Source: Casuarina equisetifolia | Taxonomy: Eukaryota; Streptophyta; Magnoliopsida; Fagales; Casuarinaceae | Assembly (NCBI GenBank): GCA_028551475.1 | Contig: CM052355.1 | Location: 29,353,580-29,417,579 of the forward strand | DNA length: 64,000 nucleotides | Direction of reading: 5' to 3' | Shown: piece by piece, positions 1 through 11,439 of the stretch | How positions within the stretch are numbered: the first letter of the stretch is position 1 | Layout: every line of letters starts with the position of its first letter | Position numbers and translations under genes: made by a program | The notes under the pieces: generated by a model | What the model was told of the DNA's origin: nothing | Seen by the model: only the letters and a program-made list of their open reading frames with translations | Databases searched by the model: none

Positions 1-1069
1 GGTCCTTTGTGAAATGGATGAAGATGAAGGCAAAAAAGCTTGTCTTAGCAATGAGGAAGTTTAATACAAATTTTGTAGTAAGTTCTACGCTTGGTTTGAT
101 GTTTTGATTCTTAAGGATCATCTTGTATTTATGTTGGCACGCAATTGCTTCTATATGTCTATTATAGTCTATTTCCCAAGGGCAAATATCAATCTAAATT
201 TTGGTAAACATGCCTGATGATTATCTTTGTGCCTTCATCATAGAGAGTATCAATTAGATGTTTATAAATCTACTCCTTTTATGGATCCAAATAAATCATC
301 TTATGTAATGAGAGGTTTCTTAACTACACTTTATAGTACATTGGTCTTTAGCAAGTCAGTCCTTTCCTTTAATTATGTTTTGCTCACAATGTTACGAAGA
401 GTTACTAAGTCATAGGGCTTTGGTTATCATGTTGAAAGTGCAGGAACATCTTTCGCATGCCCTTTTTTCACGAACTCTGATTTGGTTTTGGTTCCATGTT
501 TTGTTGGGTTTGAGAGGGATGGATTTTGATAGGTTCTGCTGATTCAGCTGAGCATAAATTGCATAGGAACAAGTTTTGATAGTGAGTCTTTTTTATCTTG
601 GTCATAAAACTAACTTTGGTCGTTTTTACTGTGCTATTATCTATTGCTCAAATTTCCGGTTGAGAATTCAAGAAAACTAATCTGTTTTCCCCAAGTAGAT
701 AGAGAAAGATATATTTTAATTATCTTGCCAAAATTACCTCATTGTTTAGAGTCAAAAGATTGTTTGACTTAGAGTGTTTGCCTTCCTGTTTCCCTTCATG
801 AGGCTTTATTTTTCTTTGCAAAAAAAAAAAAAAGGCACTCTCTCGTACATTTATAGGTCTTTCTCTTGAAAAAAGAGAGAGATTAAATGATTTTATCTTG
901 GTTTATAGAAAACGGAACTACATTGTCGTTATGTACAAGACTACCTAGTGAAAACTAACTAATTTACAAATTTTTAGACAATGAAGGCTATGATTTTTGG
1001 AATCCTTCAGTTTGAAAAGCCATATACCTTTCCAAATTAAACATTTTTTTTGTAAAATAAAAAATGGCG

Positions 1070-2060
1070 ACGCCACTTGTTACTTACCTTCGCTTATTAT
1101 TGGGCTGTTGTCTTAGGTTGGGTTGACTTCGATACATGCTGCCTTTTCTTTGCTACTTCTTTTTGCTTCCAGCGTCAATCGATCAATGGTTTGGATAGTA
1201 GTAATTGTTCATCTAAAAGTTCTTTGAATGACTTTTGGTTGCTCACTATTTGTGTTCTATTGGGCTTGTTCATCTACAATGGAAGATGACAAAAGTCAAA
1301 ACGTTTAACTGGGTTAGAACCGAAAGGAACATCAATATCATAAGATCATGCCCAGATTATGTCGCGTGAATCTATCTTCTAATCAAAAAGTCCATGGGAA
1401 CAGTACCACATACTACTGTGTTTTTGACTTCCTTCGATTTATCGACGCTCCTTATTGTTCATTTTGTATAGTTAAAGTTGGAGGTGCAAAATGAAATAGC
1501 TAATGGGAGTAGAGTGGGTTTTTTTGAGGTGTCTTTAGGGCATGGGATGAAGGCTAGGCCATTGTTGCTGCAGCTCTGGGCAGTTCTACTGTGATTTTCA
1601 GAAGAGTATCTTGGATTTTTACTTGTGTGAATGCATGCTTGTTGAACCCATTATATGCTTGTGCACCTGCTTTTATAACTGTTTCAAGGCTCTGGACATG
1701 TTCGGCCTGAATGCATTTGTATGTTGGTACCTAATTGGAACGGAGTATGAAGCTGGGATAGTTTGATATGCTCTTTTTTAAGGAAAATCATTTCATGTGG
1801 TGAAATTGACATTCATTAGTTGCTCCAAGATCCTCCCAATGTTACTCTTTACTCTTCTACTTTTTTGGTACTTCAAAGGATGGAGTTGGTTGGTATGTCC
1901 CTCTTCTGCATTTTGTGAAAACCAGAAACAGAGCATGGGAAGAAGAATTTTGTTAGAAATGTTTAAAATTGAAGTGGAACTTTCGTTGTTTTCTACATTT
2001 TACATCACCACAATATTTTCCGATTCCGTATCATGAGAAAAGGCCACAGTGTGAAAATCA
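1070..2060 (+). repeat. F-box 3' flanking module, copy 1
   Basis: This non-coding module recurs about nine times in the window. Its diagnostic stretches are a block around aagtcaaaacgtttaa, a block around gtgaggccattgttg, and an end block around aaccagaaacagagcatggg. Other copies lie at 3640-4890, 7470-7690, 18140-18370 and 21180-22090 on the plus strand, and at 31480-32780, 35600-36384, 47230-47520 and 58390-58830 on the minus strand. Next to the two best F-box genes it lies directly downstream of the stop codon, so it is probably an old F-box 3' untranslated and flanking region. Short open frames inside it (for example 1077-1289 and 1797-2036) are not conserved as proteins. Confidence 0.6.
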
Positions 2061-2191
2061 TAAGTTTGAAAAAGTACATGCCAAATATTTCAGATACATT
2101 TTATTAATTAGTTTAAAAGTAATGGATTAAGAGCACTTAACTTGGACAAGTAGGCTGAGAATTATGGACTCTGAGAAATGCGGATTTACTC

Positions 2192-2383
2192 TTAATTTGA
2201 GCTTTTCAAATCTTTCACTTTTTTGTTCTGACTAATTATTTCCTTAAGCAAACCTGCCATACGTAGTTTCCTTTGGATGAGATTACCTTCTTTGTAGTAA
2301 CGGTTGAGCATTTTAGTAACATGTCTCATATTGAGTAGAGAATCATATGCTAAGTACCTGAAATAATGGTACAGAAGCTTCAT
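2192..2383 (-). other. Conserved unidentified open frame, opposite strand to the F-box gene
   Basis: This 63-codon frame is preceded by a pyrimidine stretch ending in cag|gta. It encodes a basic peptide with YLAYDSLLNMRHVTKMLN near its start. The mirrored copy at 34719-34928 on the plus strand keeps the frame open, with many substitutions but no indel that shifts it. Just upstream in transcription order (about 2400-2510, minus) is exon-like sequence that reads LLSKFSFG and KKNKWLGF, interrupted by stops. I take it as an exon relic of a third gene that lay divergently next to the F-box gene. I do not recognise the family, and no whole gene is visible. Confidence 0.35.
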
Positions 2384-2929
2384 TGAAGTTCATTAAAGAT
2401 GTTCAGGACAGCATCTGTCACAACATTTTCGAAACCCAACCATTTGTTCTTTTTTGCTACACCAAAGCTGAACTTTGAGAGGAGATTTGCTGTTCAGACA
2501 AAAGCCTCTAAATCGGTAAACCCCCCAGTTTGATTTACCAGATCAATAACTCTGCTTGTTTTTGGTCCTCCAAACAAAAGTCACAGCTCCAGCGGAAAAG
2601 GTGAGCTAGAATAAGGATATCAATATAAAAGACCCAAAAGTCATTTGGTTGAACATCGTGATAGAGTAATAAAGAAGAATCATAAAAGAGACTAATATTA
2701 TACTTACATCTTTCTTCAAAATCAATCATTAATAATAAAGGGAAATATTAACACATCAATTTTTTATGTCAATAATATAATTACTAGTATTAACATTATT
2801 CACAAAAGAAAGTCTTTTATTTTACTTTTTTTCGAGTAAGTCACCCAATGCCTTTTGCAATTTTCTGTTGCGGGACAGTTTGGCTTTCTCCTTTCCTCTA
2901 GAGCTCGTTCCTTTGCGTCAAAGCCACGG

Positions 2930-3530
2930 ATGAAGACGATGGCTGGCTTCCTTCCGAACGAGATAATCTTCGAGACTACCGGTGAAGTCTGTGATTAGAT
3001 TCAGGTGTGTTTCCAAGACGTGGTACACTCTTATCCCCAGCCCCCACTTCATCGCCACCCACCTCAGTCGTTCTCTTTCCAACCCTCAACACCCGCCTTC
3101 TCTTCTCTTCCACCATTTTTACTACGGCCTTCAGAAAGCGCTTTTCACACTTCACTCTTCTGATGATCCGTTCCCTCACAACCATTTCACTAAACATCTG
3201 GATTTAAGCAACCCTGCCATACATATCCTCTTGCTTTCCCTTGATCGAGAAATAGAAGTCCAAGGGGGCCTTCTCGCATACCCATGGGATTTCACTGACG
3301 TCGGTGGAGGATTGGGAAGGGTGATAGGCTTTGGATACAATGGTGAAGTTCTAGTGACCAAGGATGGAAGGATGGTTTCTTACGAACCTAGTAGCCAACG
3401 AAGAAAGGATCTCCACATTTTGGGTCCAGCAGATTCATTTTACTTGGATACTTATGTGGAGAGCCTTGTTCTACTTAATGTAGCTAATCAAATTTGAGAA
3501 TGGGACGAAACTGAGTGTAATACTAATTAA
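2930..3530 (+). pseudogene. F-box gene with F-box-associated domain, internally deleted (copy 1)
   Basis: The product would be a substrate-receptor subunit of an SCF ubiquitin ligase. An ATG at 2939 starts MAGFLPNEIIF, matching the F-box start of copy 2. About 11 bp are then missing near 2977, which shifts the frame. The rest reads on from KSVIRFRCVSK through the F-box end and into LLFHHF. At about 3296 the frame jumps from DFT to DVGGGLGRVIGFG, skipping 663 bp (221 codons) that copy 2 retains; the breakpoints share TGA. A TGA at 3495 ends the frame about ten codons before the ancestral TAA at 3528. F-box genes of this type are normally about 380-430 codons, so this copy cannot make a normal protein. 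The 3' part is nearly identical to copy 2. Confidence 0.85.
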
Positions 3531-3639
3531 GCTCATAGAATGGCAAGTAAGGGCGATATGCTTGAGACTAGTTTTACATTAAACATGCTTGTAAGTATGC
3601 TTAGTATGATGTTGATGTTATACTGAAAGTAGAATTGTT

Positions 3640-4890
3640 TTCTCTGTGTTGCCACTTGTTACCTACTTCAGTTTGATTTTGGTTCTAAAATTGGATTGGA
3701 GAAATTTTGATAGATGCTGCTGGTTTATTCTTTCAGCATTCATCAATGTATTGTTGGTTGCTCACTATTATTTTTTTCTTGGGCTGTTTCATCTGAAACG
3801 CGGAATGACAGAAGTCAAAATGTTTAATTGTGTTGGAAGTGGAAGGAAAATTAATATGGCAAGATCATGCCCAATTTCTGTCAGGTAGGTCTATACTCTG
3901 ACCAAAATTCCACCAGAAGTACTAAAATGTTGCTCAACTTGCTGCAAATATTGATGCACCGGCTGTCTAAGGAGCGTAGTAAAGTTGGAGGGACACAATG
4001 AAATAGCTTATGCAGGTAGGGAGGGGCTTTTTGTGTTGTCTTTGGGGAATGGCACGAAGGTGAGGCCAAGATTTTTGCAGCACTTGAAAGGTTCGCTCTG
4101 TTTTTTCAGTGTGTTTTACGCTTGTTTTCATATGCTTGAGTGTTCCCTTAGATTTTTATAGTGTGAGCTTGTGTTATTCACCCTAAATTCAAGCCATGCT
4201 TATTGTCCTGGTGCCTGACAAAAACAGAGTATGAAGTTACCCTTAGGTGATGTGCTCTCTTTTACAAAAAAAATCATCTCATTTGGTAGAAGATTGTTGC
4301 ATAAATGTATGTGAAAGTTACATTCATTAGTTGCTCTAGGGTCCTGCTGACGTTACTGTTTTACTTGTGATGGTACATGAAAAAATGGAATACTTCGGTA
4401 TGTTTCTCTTTTACCTATTCTGAAAATCAGAAATAGAGCAGGGAACGAAGCTCCTTGTATTCTGCATTTGACATTATAGCCATATTTGTTTTCTTATGTG
4501 TTTGTGGAAGCTCCAAGACTGTTGGATTTTCTTTTGTTTGGACGGGTGGAGTGGGACGGTGTGGGTTTAAGGTTGAAGTGCCTAATAATGCCTTACTATT
4601 ATGAGGCATTAATTTTTGAGAAGGTAAAGAGTTAAAGGTTGAAGTATCTAATAAGGGTAGTTGTCTGCTCTGATGGTACTGAATTTTATTTCTCTTGTAA
4701 GAAATCACAACATATTTTTGCATCAGCAAAAGCAGTGATCCTATGGTTATTGAGCTTTGAAATCATTTGAAGTCTTATTCTCCCGTTTAAACTTGGTATG
4801 TGTTATATGAATTGGTTCTCTTGTTTGCTTTTGACCTTTAGTGGTTGTTGGGGACATGCAGGGGTAAGAAATGTCAGCATCCTTTTAATT
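3640..4890 (+). repeat. F-box 3' flanking module, copy 2
   Basis: This module follows F-box copy 1 directly and is mirrored at about 31480-32780 on the minus strand with about 93 percent similarity by eye. It contains an open frame on the minus strand (4427-4729) whose core is also open at 31752-32009. Since the DNA itself is so similar in the two arms, the shared frame is weak evidence for a protein. Confidence 0.6.
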
Positions 4891-5132
4891 AGTAGCAGAT
4901 GTGTTTATCATTACTGGAAACTCCGAGAATTGTGGATGCACCTTGTTCATTTTGTAACAATAGGTTGAGAACAACGTGATTTTGCATTCGGGAGGGAGGG
5001 GGAATGAATTGTGGATCTATTATATGACATCTTTGGAACTATTTTATTACTATAGGGGTTTATTCTTGCTGTTGAGATGAAAGCTTTCTATGCAATGCGC
5101 CTCGTTTTTGTCTTGCTGTATAGAATAGCGTT

Positions 5133-5339
5133 TTGATCTATCTCATTACTAGACTCAGAGAAAATGAGAGAAAATTTTATGAGATATGCAAGAAAGTGAG
5201 AAAATTTTTGAATTGTTTTATTATAATGGGTGGATTTTATTTAATTATACTCTTTGTTGGGATAATGTCTCTGTGTTGTGCCATAGCTTTCCTCGTTGTA
5301 TATGATATCATTTTGATTTGGGTGTCAATTATACATTAA
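5133..5339 (+). other. Hydrophobic open frame shared by both arms (doubtful gene)
   Basis: This 68-codon frame has a hydrophobic stretch around GGFYLIILFVGIMSLCCAIAFLV. The mirrored copy at 31038-31235 keeps much of it, but the last part is in another frame. It has no recognised family, no convincing start context and very AT-rich codons. It more likely marks the end of the duplicated block than a gene. Confidence 0.15.
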
Positions 5340-5399
5340 AAAAAATAGAGAAAATATGAATCATAAACATTAGGTTAATATGAATCAAATCTATCTTAT

Positions 5400-6160
5400 C
5401 TTTGGCAAAAGACGATTTGCTCGTGTTATGGCCTTTTGAATGTCCCTTCACTCACTACAATGCAACAAGGAATTGGTCTTCCAATGGATTTTTGAAGCGT
5501 TAAATATGTGGCCATGTGAAACTTTTTTAAAAATATCTTGGCCCTACACTAAATTCTCTTCATCTACTTTATCATCAAATGTGTCTTTGTACAAGATTAC
5601 ATTACTTTAATCGGTGTACGGCAACGGCAAAAGATGATTCACGTTCATCTTACTCAATGTGAATGCTTCTAAACCTACCAACACATCTAAGACAGGTGAG
5701 AGGTTCAGTAATTGATGGCCGTCTTCGTCTGACCTGCTTTCACTGTTGTCCTGTGAATGCCACTCAACTTTGAGAAAAGATGTTGGCCTCCAATTAAAGA
5801 AGATGAGAAGAGCGTCTTCATCGTACTTTTTGATTTAACTTCGAATCTTCGATTGTGGGAATAATCGGATTGACTGGGAAACAAAAGCAAGCCAATCTAC
5901 AAATAAAAGACTGTAAACATCCACCGTAGAAGACTTTTTAAGACAAATATCGACTCAGAAGGTGAATGCTATTATCAGAGGAATTGGAGACATAACTTTA
6001 AAAGGTTGAGCGAAGTTTCTTTGACCCCGTTGCGACAGCATGAGTCAATTCTGGGGCATGTTTCTTTCTTTTTTCTTCTCTTTCTACCTAAAAGAATTGA
6101 ATCATGCCCGTTTGTTTCATTTCTTTCTAAAAGATGATGTCCACTTCCATTAAATAACAT
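5400..6160 (-). repeat. RLP-upstream module, copy 1
   Basis: This non-coding block reappears reverse-complemented at 56570-57130 and 57340-57790 near the RLP pair, partly at 59110-59440, and in direct orientation at 6480-6985. Shared marks are the sequence around gatgattcacgttcatc, a bgattggcttgcttttgtttc-like stretch seen on the minus strand, and the block around ctttctacctaaaag. In the RLP region these blocks lie upstream of the genes, so they are probably old RLP promoter or 5' flanking DNA. No coding region is supported. Confidence 0.5.
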
Positions 6161-6465
6161 TTTTCATGGGAGAGGTCCCATCTTCACTTGAGAATTTAAA
6201 CAAACTATTTATTATGGATCTTGGTCAAAATCAATTGAGAGATCCAATTCTTTTTGACTTTGTAAACTTGATTCAACTGAGAGTCCTTTATCTAGATTTC
6301 AATCGTTTATTCAATGAAACTTAAATCATTTTCCCAATGAAATGCCTAATGAGATTTCTAACCTCCCAAAGTTAAGGTTCTTGTGTCCTAGGTTCAACAA
6401 GTTTATAAGTTGTAATCCAAATTCAATCTTTAACCTCAAGAATCCTTAAGATATTGATCTCCACT
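6160..6465 (+). pseudogene. RLP leucine-rich-repeat scrap
   Basis: Plus-strand translation gives degenerate LRRs: SSLENLNKLFIMDLGQNQL, then LIQLRVLYLDFN, then EISNLPKLRF, then NSIFNLKN. These resemble the central LRRs of the RLPs at 53-63 kb. Stops and frame breaks interrupt it. It lies between two RLP-upstream modules, so it is the remains of a former RLP gene. Confidence 0.65.
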
Positions 6466-6479
6466 CTCTAGTGTAGAAC

Positions 6480-6985
6480 AAGCAATTGGTCTCCCGGTTG
6501 GTCTTTGAAACTTCGGTAAAAGGGCATGGCCCTCCACTCGCTTTTCTTTATCCACTTTCGGGTTATTAAATGTCTTTCTACAAGGGAAATTCCATCACTT
6601 TAATCAGTTTTCGTCATTGTTAAAAGATGATTGCTCGCATCATAGTCGCATCATAGTCGCATCATAGTTGCATCATAGTCGATGTGAACACTACTAGAGC
6701 GACTAAAGGTGACTGGTTCAGATATTGGTGATCGTCGTCGTCAAATGACTTGCTTTCGCTATTGTTTTGTAAACAGCCACTGTAGGAAAATTCATTTAAG
6801 ACATATTTGTATTAGTTGAATAAAGTTACTTTGACAATTAAGTTCACAGATTTAGAAAATAAATTATTTAAAATCTAGGAAAATATCAACAATTTAGAAA
6901 AAAATGTAGTTACCTGAGAAGACAAATTTAGGTTAGTCAGGTACTTAGGTAGTTATCCTGAACTTATTTAATCATGTTTGAAATT
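6480..6985 (-). repeat. RLP-upstream module, copy 2
   Basis: This is a second, more diverged copy of the 5400-6160 block. The part at 6790-6985 matches 57240-57420 in reverse. It contains an 11-bp tandem repeat at 6637-6680. No coding sequence is seen. Confidence 0.45.
6637..6680. repeat. 11-bp tandem repeat, four units
   Basis: The unit gcatcatagtc occurs four times in a row; the third unit ends in t. Other copies of the module have a single unit, so this is a local expansion. Confidence 0.9.
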
Positions 6986-7469
6986 AATTTTACTAAGCGT
7001 TAAGACAAGCGCTTGGATACCATCATTTGAAGATATGTACAAATTACATTCTTTCATTTTAGTTTTTCATTTCCCTTTGGAATTTTGAGGTGGTTCGTCC
7101 CAACCCAATGGGTTGGGAGAGAATATAATTCAAAGGTTGCAACTGCTATTAAAATTCTAAATCAGGTTGGCTAAGAAGTTGGAAAATTATATAAAATGTT
7201 TAACAAATCTGTCCGATCAACCTTCCTACTTTATCCGGAAATTAAGGTGAAATGGAAAAAATAAAAAGTCACCTCTCTCACACACACAAATAGTATTGAA
7301 AGGATTTTTCCTTTCCTATTTCTTTTGCGTTACCGGGTTATAATGTCACGTGAAGTACATAGGAATACATGTCTAATAACTACCAATGATGTAAAGATAA
7401 AATTTGAATGAATAACTCGATCTTAGAGATGTCTCGGTAGCCAAGAGGAACAAAATACGAAGTTACGAG
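6986..7469. other. AT-rich stretch without a visible gene
   Basis: No open frame of note and no repeat that I could match elsewhere in the window. Confidence 0.4.
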
Positions 7470-7690
7470 GATTTTTCGGGCTCTTTTTTAAGGAAATCGT
7501 CTCATTTGCTGAAATATGATTGCATGATTGGATGTCAAAGTTACATGGATTAGTTAGTCTAGGATCCTCCGGATGTTACACTTTTAGTTTTGGTTGTACA
7601 TTGAAAAATGGAATCCTGTAGTATGTTTCTCTTTTATATGTTTTGCAAGTCAGAAACAGATCGTGGGAAGGGAAGCTTTATGTTACAGAT
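7470..7690 (+). repeat. F-box 3' flanking module, short copy
   Basis: It carries the late part of the module: the block around ggaaatcgtctcatttgctg, the block around gatcctccggatgttac, and the end block around gtcagaaacagatcgtggga. No F-box coding sequence remains beside it. Confidence 0.55.
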
Positions 7691-7869
7691 CTGGGCTTCT
7701 GTGTTTAGCCTGAAATTAGTTAAGTCAGGTCATCATTAGGACTTTTTACTTTAAAAGGATATGATCTTCGTGAGGAACAGTAATTTTGATTGTTGGTTTT
7801 GACTTTAGAATGTAATTTGGTTTGAGTGTTCTCATATGAGCCTTTTTCTTTTCTTCATAAAAGAATCTT

Positions 7870-8230
7870 TCACCATTCTTCACAAACGATACCCCCGTTA
7901 AAATCCTAAATAGGACAGCGACTATGTAGGACTTTTTTTAGTCGTATTCATTCTTTTGTTCTTTGCTATATCTTTCTTTAATTTTATAGCAGGATTAATC
8001 GTATTGTTCTGACAATCTATGACCTTGACTAGCATGGGTTTCACATTAGAGCCTACCCGACGTCGTCTTGATCTACCATTGACGACTGTGTGCGATGACA
8101 TGAGCAATTTTTGGGGCATCTGTGTTTGGTTTTTCCTCTCTTTCTACCTAAAAGTGTTGAATCCTGCGATCGTGCAGGAATCTCTAATTCCTTTCCAAAT
8201 GATGATGGTCACTTGACAGTTTGCATAAAA
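7870..8230 (-). repeat. RLP-upstream module, partial copy 3
   Basis: The blocks around ttttggggcatctgtg and ctttctacctaaaagtg match 6040-6100 and, in reverse, 56650-56730. It lies about 0.7 kb upstream of the RLP 5'-end array, as expected for RLP promoter DNA. Confidence 0.45.
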
Positions 8231-8811
8231 AGTCCTACACCATTAAGTGGGAAAATATTGGCGTGTTTGATTTAATCAACAACCAAAGTCGAAGACCAAG
8301 GTCGACAAGGCAGCACAATAAAAGCTGCATACACTATCCACCCGAAAGGAGCAATTGAAAAACTGGAAGGTCGAGAAGGCACGCACCATCAGCACTTTCC
8401 ATGATGATTCGTTATTAGTCATGATTTATAATATTAATTGAATAAAAAATTTTTACATATAAGGGGCATTAAGTGACAAATTTTTTTATGTCAAATTCAT
8501 TCTTGTGTTGTTTGTTAGAGATTTCAACAATCTTATGGTTATGATAGTTCATGAGCTAGACTTGCATGGGTCTCACATTAAAGCCTACTTGAAGTCCTTT
8601 TTGAGCTCTCGACGAGGACTATTTGCCTAACAAATTCGGTCCTGTCCACCAAACCTTCATTCTCCATTAAGATTAGACCATGAAGAGGACACTGAAGCTT
8701 TTGATAACTTTTGAATAATCTATGGTTTCTGACGAATCAGACTAGTAGGAAAAATCCATGTAGAGAAAACAAGATGTGTATTTATATGTTTTATCGTTGT
8801 GTTTTTGGCCC

Positions 8812-8859
8812 CTTTTCTTTCTTTCTTTCTTTCTTTCTTTTCTTTCTTTTTCTTTTTTT
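8812..8859. repeat. (CTTT)n microsatellite
   Basis: An imperfect CTTT run with a pyrimidine-only plus strand. It lies about 190 bp upstream of the first RLP start codon in the array. Confidence 0.9.
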
Positions 8860-8929
8860 GGTAAAGAGATGTATCCAATTGATCCCTAAGTCACCAAATA
8901 ACGTGATTTTCATACTGTACATTGAGCTT

Positions 8930-11080
8930 TCTCTCGAGTTTATAAATTACGGCTCTTACCTTCACTTCAGTCATATCCGAGAGTGCCATACATAATATAG
9001 ACATTATGAGCTTTTCCCTTTATTTGTTTCTTCTCATGTGCTTGCTTTTCTTAATCACACAATTACATCTTGTATGTGCTCTTTCTTCTCCTTTCTTTCA
9101 AAAATTGTGCCATAATGATGAGAGGTTAGCCTTGTTGCAATTCAAGGAAAGTTTCATCATAAACAAGAGTGCCTCTAGACCTTGGGCTTATCCAAAGGTT
9201 GCATCTTGAAAACTTGAAGAAAGCAAAAGGAATTGTTGTTTTTGGGATAGGGGGGAATGTGATGAACACACAAGTCATGTAACTAGCCTTGACCTTAGTA
9301 ACAGCTTTCCCTAAGGTTCTATTAACTCCACCTTTTTCTCCTATTTTCCAACTTTGATTAGGACTCAAAAACCCCTTTCTCATGCACACAACTTGATTTC
9401 AGTTTAGACTTAGAGTTATGATTATGGACTTTCATGTGAGATCCAATAACCCGCACAAATGACTTAACTTTCATGCCAAGTACTAACTTTTCTTTCCAAT
9501 TCATAAATTAGGCATTCAACCTTCAATAATATTATAGGGTACCAATCAAGGATAAAACTTAATGTGTTCATTGCTCTCTTTTGTTATCACATGCTTATTT
9601 CTCTTATTGTAACACATGCATGGTAAATGCTATTATTCTTCTTCTATTACTTAAAACTTGTGCTGGGTGGCTACCTTGCTATAAGTCAAGAAAAGCTTCA
9701 CATAGAGAAGAGTGCCACTTTTTCTAATCCTTTGGCTTATCTAAAGTTGCAACCTAGAAACTTCAAAGAGATAAACATGTTTGGACCATCTTTCATCTAT
9801 TCAACTAAAAAGATGTTTCCTCTTTCATGAAAGCTGCTTAATTTCTCAACTTTGATTTAGACTCATAAACCTTAACTCACAAAAAATAACCAAATTGAGT
9901 TTAGACTTAGAGCAATAATTCGATAGTTTAATGTATGATCTAGTAACATATGCCAAAGACTTGACTTTAATGTTATGCACTAAGCTTTCCTTCTAGTCCA
10001 TAAAGTAGGATTTCTACATTTAATTATATTAGAACATGCCAACCAAAAAACATAACTTTATGACATTACTACTATCTCTATTTAATTTCATATGCTTATT
10101 TTTCTTAATCTAGCACATGCTTAGTAGATGCTTTTGTTCTTTTTCTTTTACTCAAACCATTGATGAGAGTGTCTCTTTTCCTAATTCTTTGGCTTATCTT
10201 AAAGTTTCATCTTTGAAACTTCCATAAAGGAAAGATGTTCATACCATCCTTTTATCTATTTGAGTAAAAAGGTGTTTTCTCATTCATGGAGAATGCTTGA
10301 TCTTTTCTAGTTTTGATTGGGACTCCTAAACCCCTACTCACATAAATAACTTGATTTCAATTTATACTTATAGCTATGATTTCAAACTTTGATGTAAGAT
10401 CCAACTACTCATGCAAATTGCTTGACTTCCATGCTAAGCATTAACTTTTTTTTCCAGTCCACAAAGTAAGGATTCAATCTTCAATAATATTAGAAGGTAA
10501 TAATTAAATGATAAAACTTTGTGGTTTATTACTTTTTTTTGTTTCTTATTGTATGCTTACTTTTCTTACTCTAACACATGCATGGTAAATCCTTTTGCTT
10601 AACTTCTATGTGATGATGAAGGAAGGGCAACCTCACTATAATTCAAGAAAATCTTCATTATAAATAAAAGTGCCTCTTTTGTGAATTCTCTTCTAATCTA
10701 AAGGCTAATCCTTCTCTTAGAAACTTCCAAGAGACAAAAATGTTCATTCTATACTTTTGTAAAAAGGCGTTTCCTTTTTCATGGAATATCCTTATATTTT
10801 TCCAACTTTGATTAGGACTTATAAACCCCTTACTCACACAAACAACTTGGTTTTGGTTCACATTTAGAGTTACAATTTTGGATGTTGATGTAAGATCCAA
10901 TAACTCACACAAATGCCGTCACTTCCATTCTAAGCACTAACTTTCCTTTCTAATTCATAAAGTAGCTATGTTGACCTTCGATAGTATTAATGGGTGCCGT
11001 GCAAAAGACAAAACATTATAAGCTTGTCACTTTCTTTATTTATTATCATGCATTTAGTTTTTTTTTAATTATCACACAAA
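8930..11080 (+). repeat. Tandem array of RLP 5' ends (about 4.5 units of 460-560 bp)
   Basis: Each unit holds, in order, a TATA-like stretch (near 8940, 9500, 9996, 10457 and 10950), a start-region and signal-peptide-like segment, the LRRNT segment coding for lookalikes of LLQFKESFI and AYPKVASWKLE, and about 200 bp of a shared tail around ttttccaactttgattagga. The spacing of the TATA-like marks is about 564, 496, 461 and 493 bp. Only the first unit keeps a good reading frame. The array is repeated in reverse at 29190-30450. It looks like repeated unequal exchange within an RLP 5' region. Confidence 0.75.
9006..9390 (+). pseudogene. RLP 5' fragment (signal peptide and LRRNT)
   Basis: ATG at 9006 opens a clear signal peptide (MSFSLYLFLLMCLLFLITQ) followed by the RLP N-terminal cap with CHNDERLALLQFKESF and AYPKVAS. 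A TGA replaces the tryptophan codon of the usual VASWKLE at about 9207. The next residues still match the family (NCC, then GHV-like and LDLS), but no LRR domain follows, because the array tail replaces it. It is the best-preserved unit of the array. The family normally runs to about 900-1100 residues. Confidence 0.8.
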
Positions 11081-11084
11081 ACTA

Positions 11085-11430
11085 ATTGTCTGAATTGATG
11101 GGAAATAGTCCATTACTTTTTGAAAATAATTCACGTGAGAGAAATCTAGGAATGTATAGGATACCATTGACAAAAAGTGTGTCAATTCTATTAAATTTCA
11201 AATTCAATCTCCAATGTCAAAAGAATGTCAAGAATCTAGATTACATTTTGGACTGGGTTGGAGAATGAATATGATTCAATAAAAGTCTAGACTTGTATTT
11301 TGAATAGATTACATTTTGTTTGCAAGGAAAAAAAATTGGTTGATGAAGACTTCCAAAACAAGGCAATTAGTTGGATAAAGACATAGATGTTAAAGAATGT
11401 GATTTGAAAAAAAAAACTTTCTTAAGAAAT
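11085..11430 (+). pseudogene. RLP central and 3' scrap
   Basis: The stretch near 11180-11250 matches the RLP2 LRR that codes for SNSIFDVKNLEF. The stretch at about 11330-11400 matches the 3' end of RLP2 (gattggttgatgaagac and following). Most of the LRR domain between them is gone. Together with the array upstream it marks a former full RLP gene on the plus strand. Confidence 0.6.
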
Positions 11431-11439
11431 AGATATGTA

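Larger units (their letters stand above)
1..5340 (+). repeat. Left arm of a large inverted duplication (F-box block)
   Basis: This stretch reappears in reverse orientation at about 31030-36384, 41647-42400 and 46486-46785. Landmarks pair in mirrored order: the F-box gene at 2930-3530 with 32887-34154, the opposite-strand open frame at 2192-2383 with 34719-34928, and the frame at 5133-5339 with 31038-31235. By eye, similarity is about 93-97 percent over much of 2.9-5.3 kb. It falls to about 82-85 percent at 2.2-2.9 kb and about 70-75 percent near the window start. The arm continues to the left of the window. Between genes (420-1070, 2040-2190) I see no coding region. Confidence 0.85.

Noticed and set aside
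4427-4729. Minus-strand frame shared with 31752-32009
   Set aside because: The DNA itself is about 93 percent alike between the arms, so an open frame in both is expected by chance. No start, promoter or family supports it.
6637-6680. Possible CRISPR-like or regulatory direct repeats
   Set aside because: Units are contiguous with no spacers and the genome is a plant's; this is a plain minisatellite.
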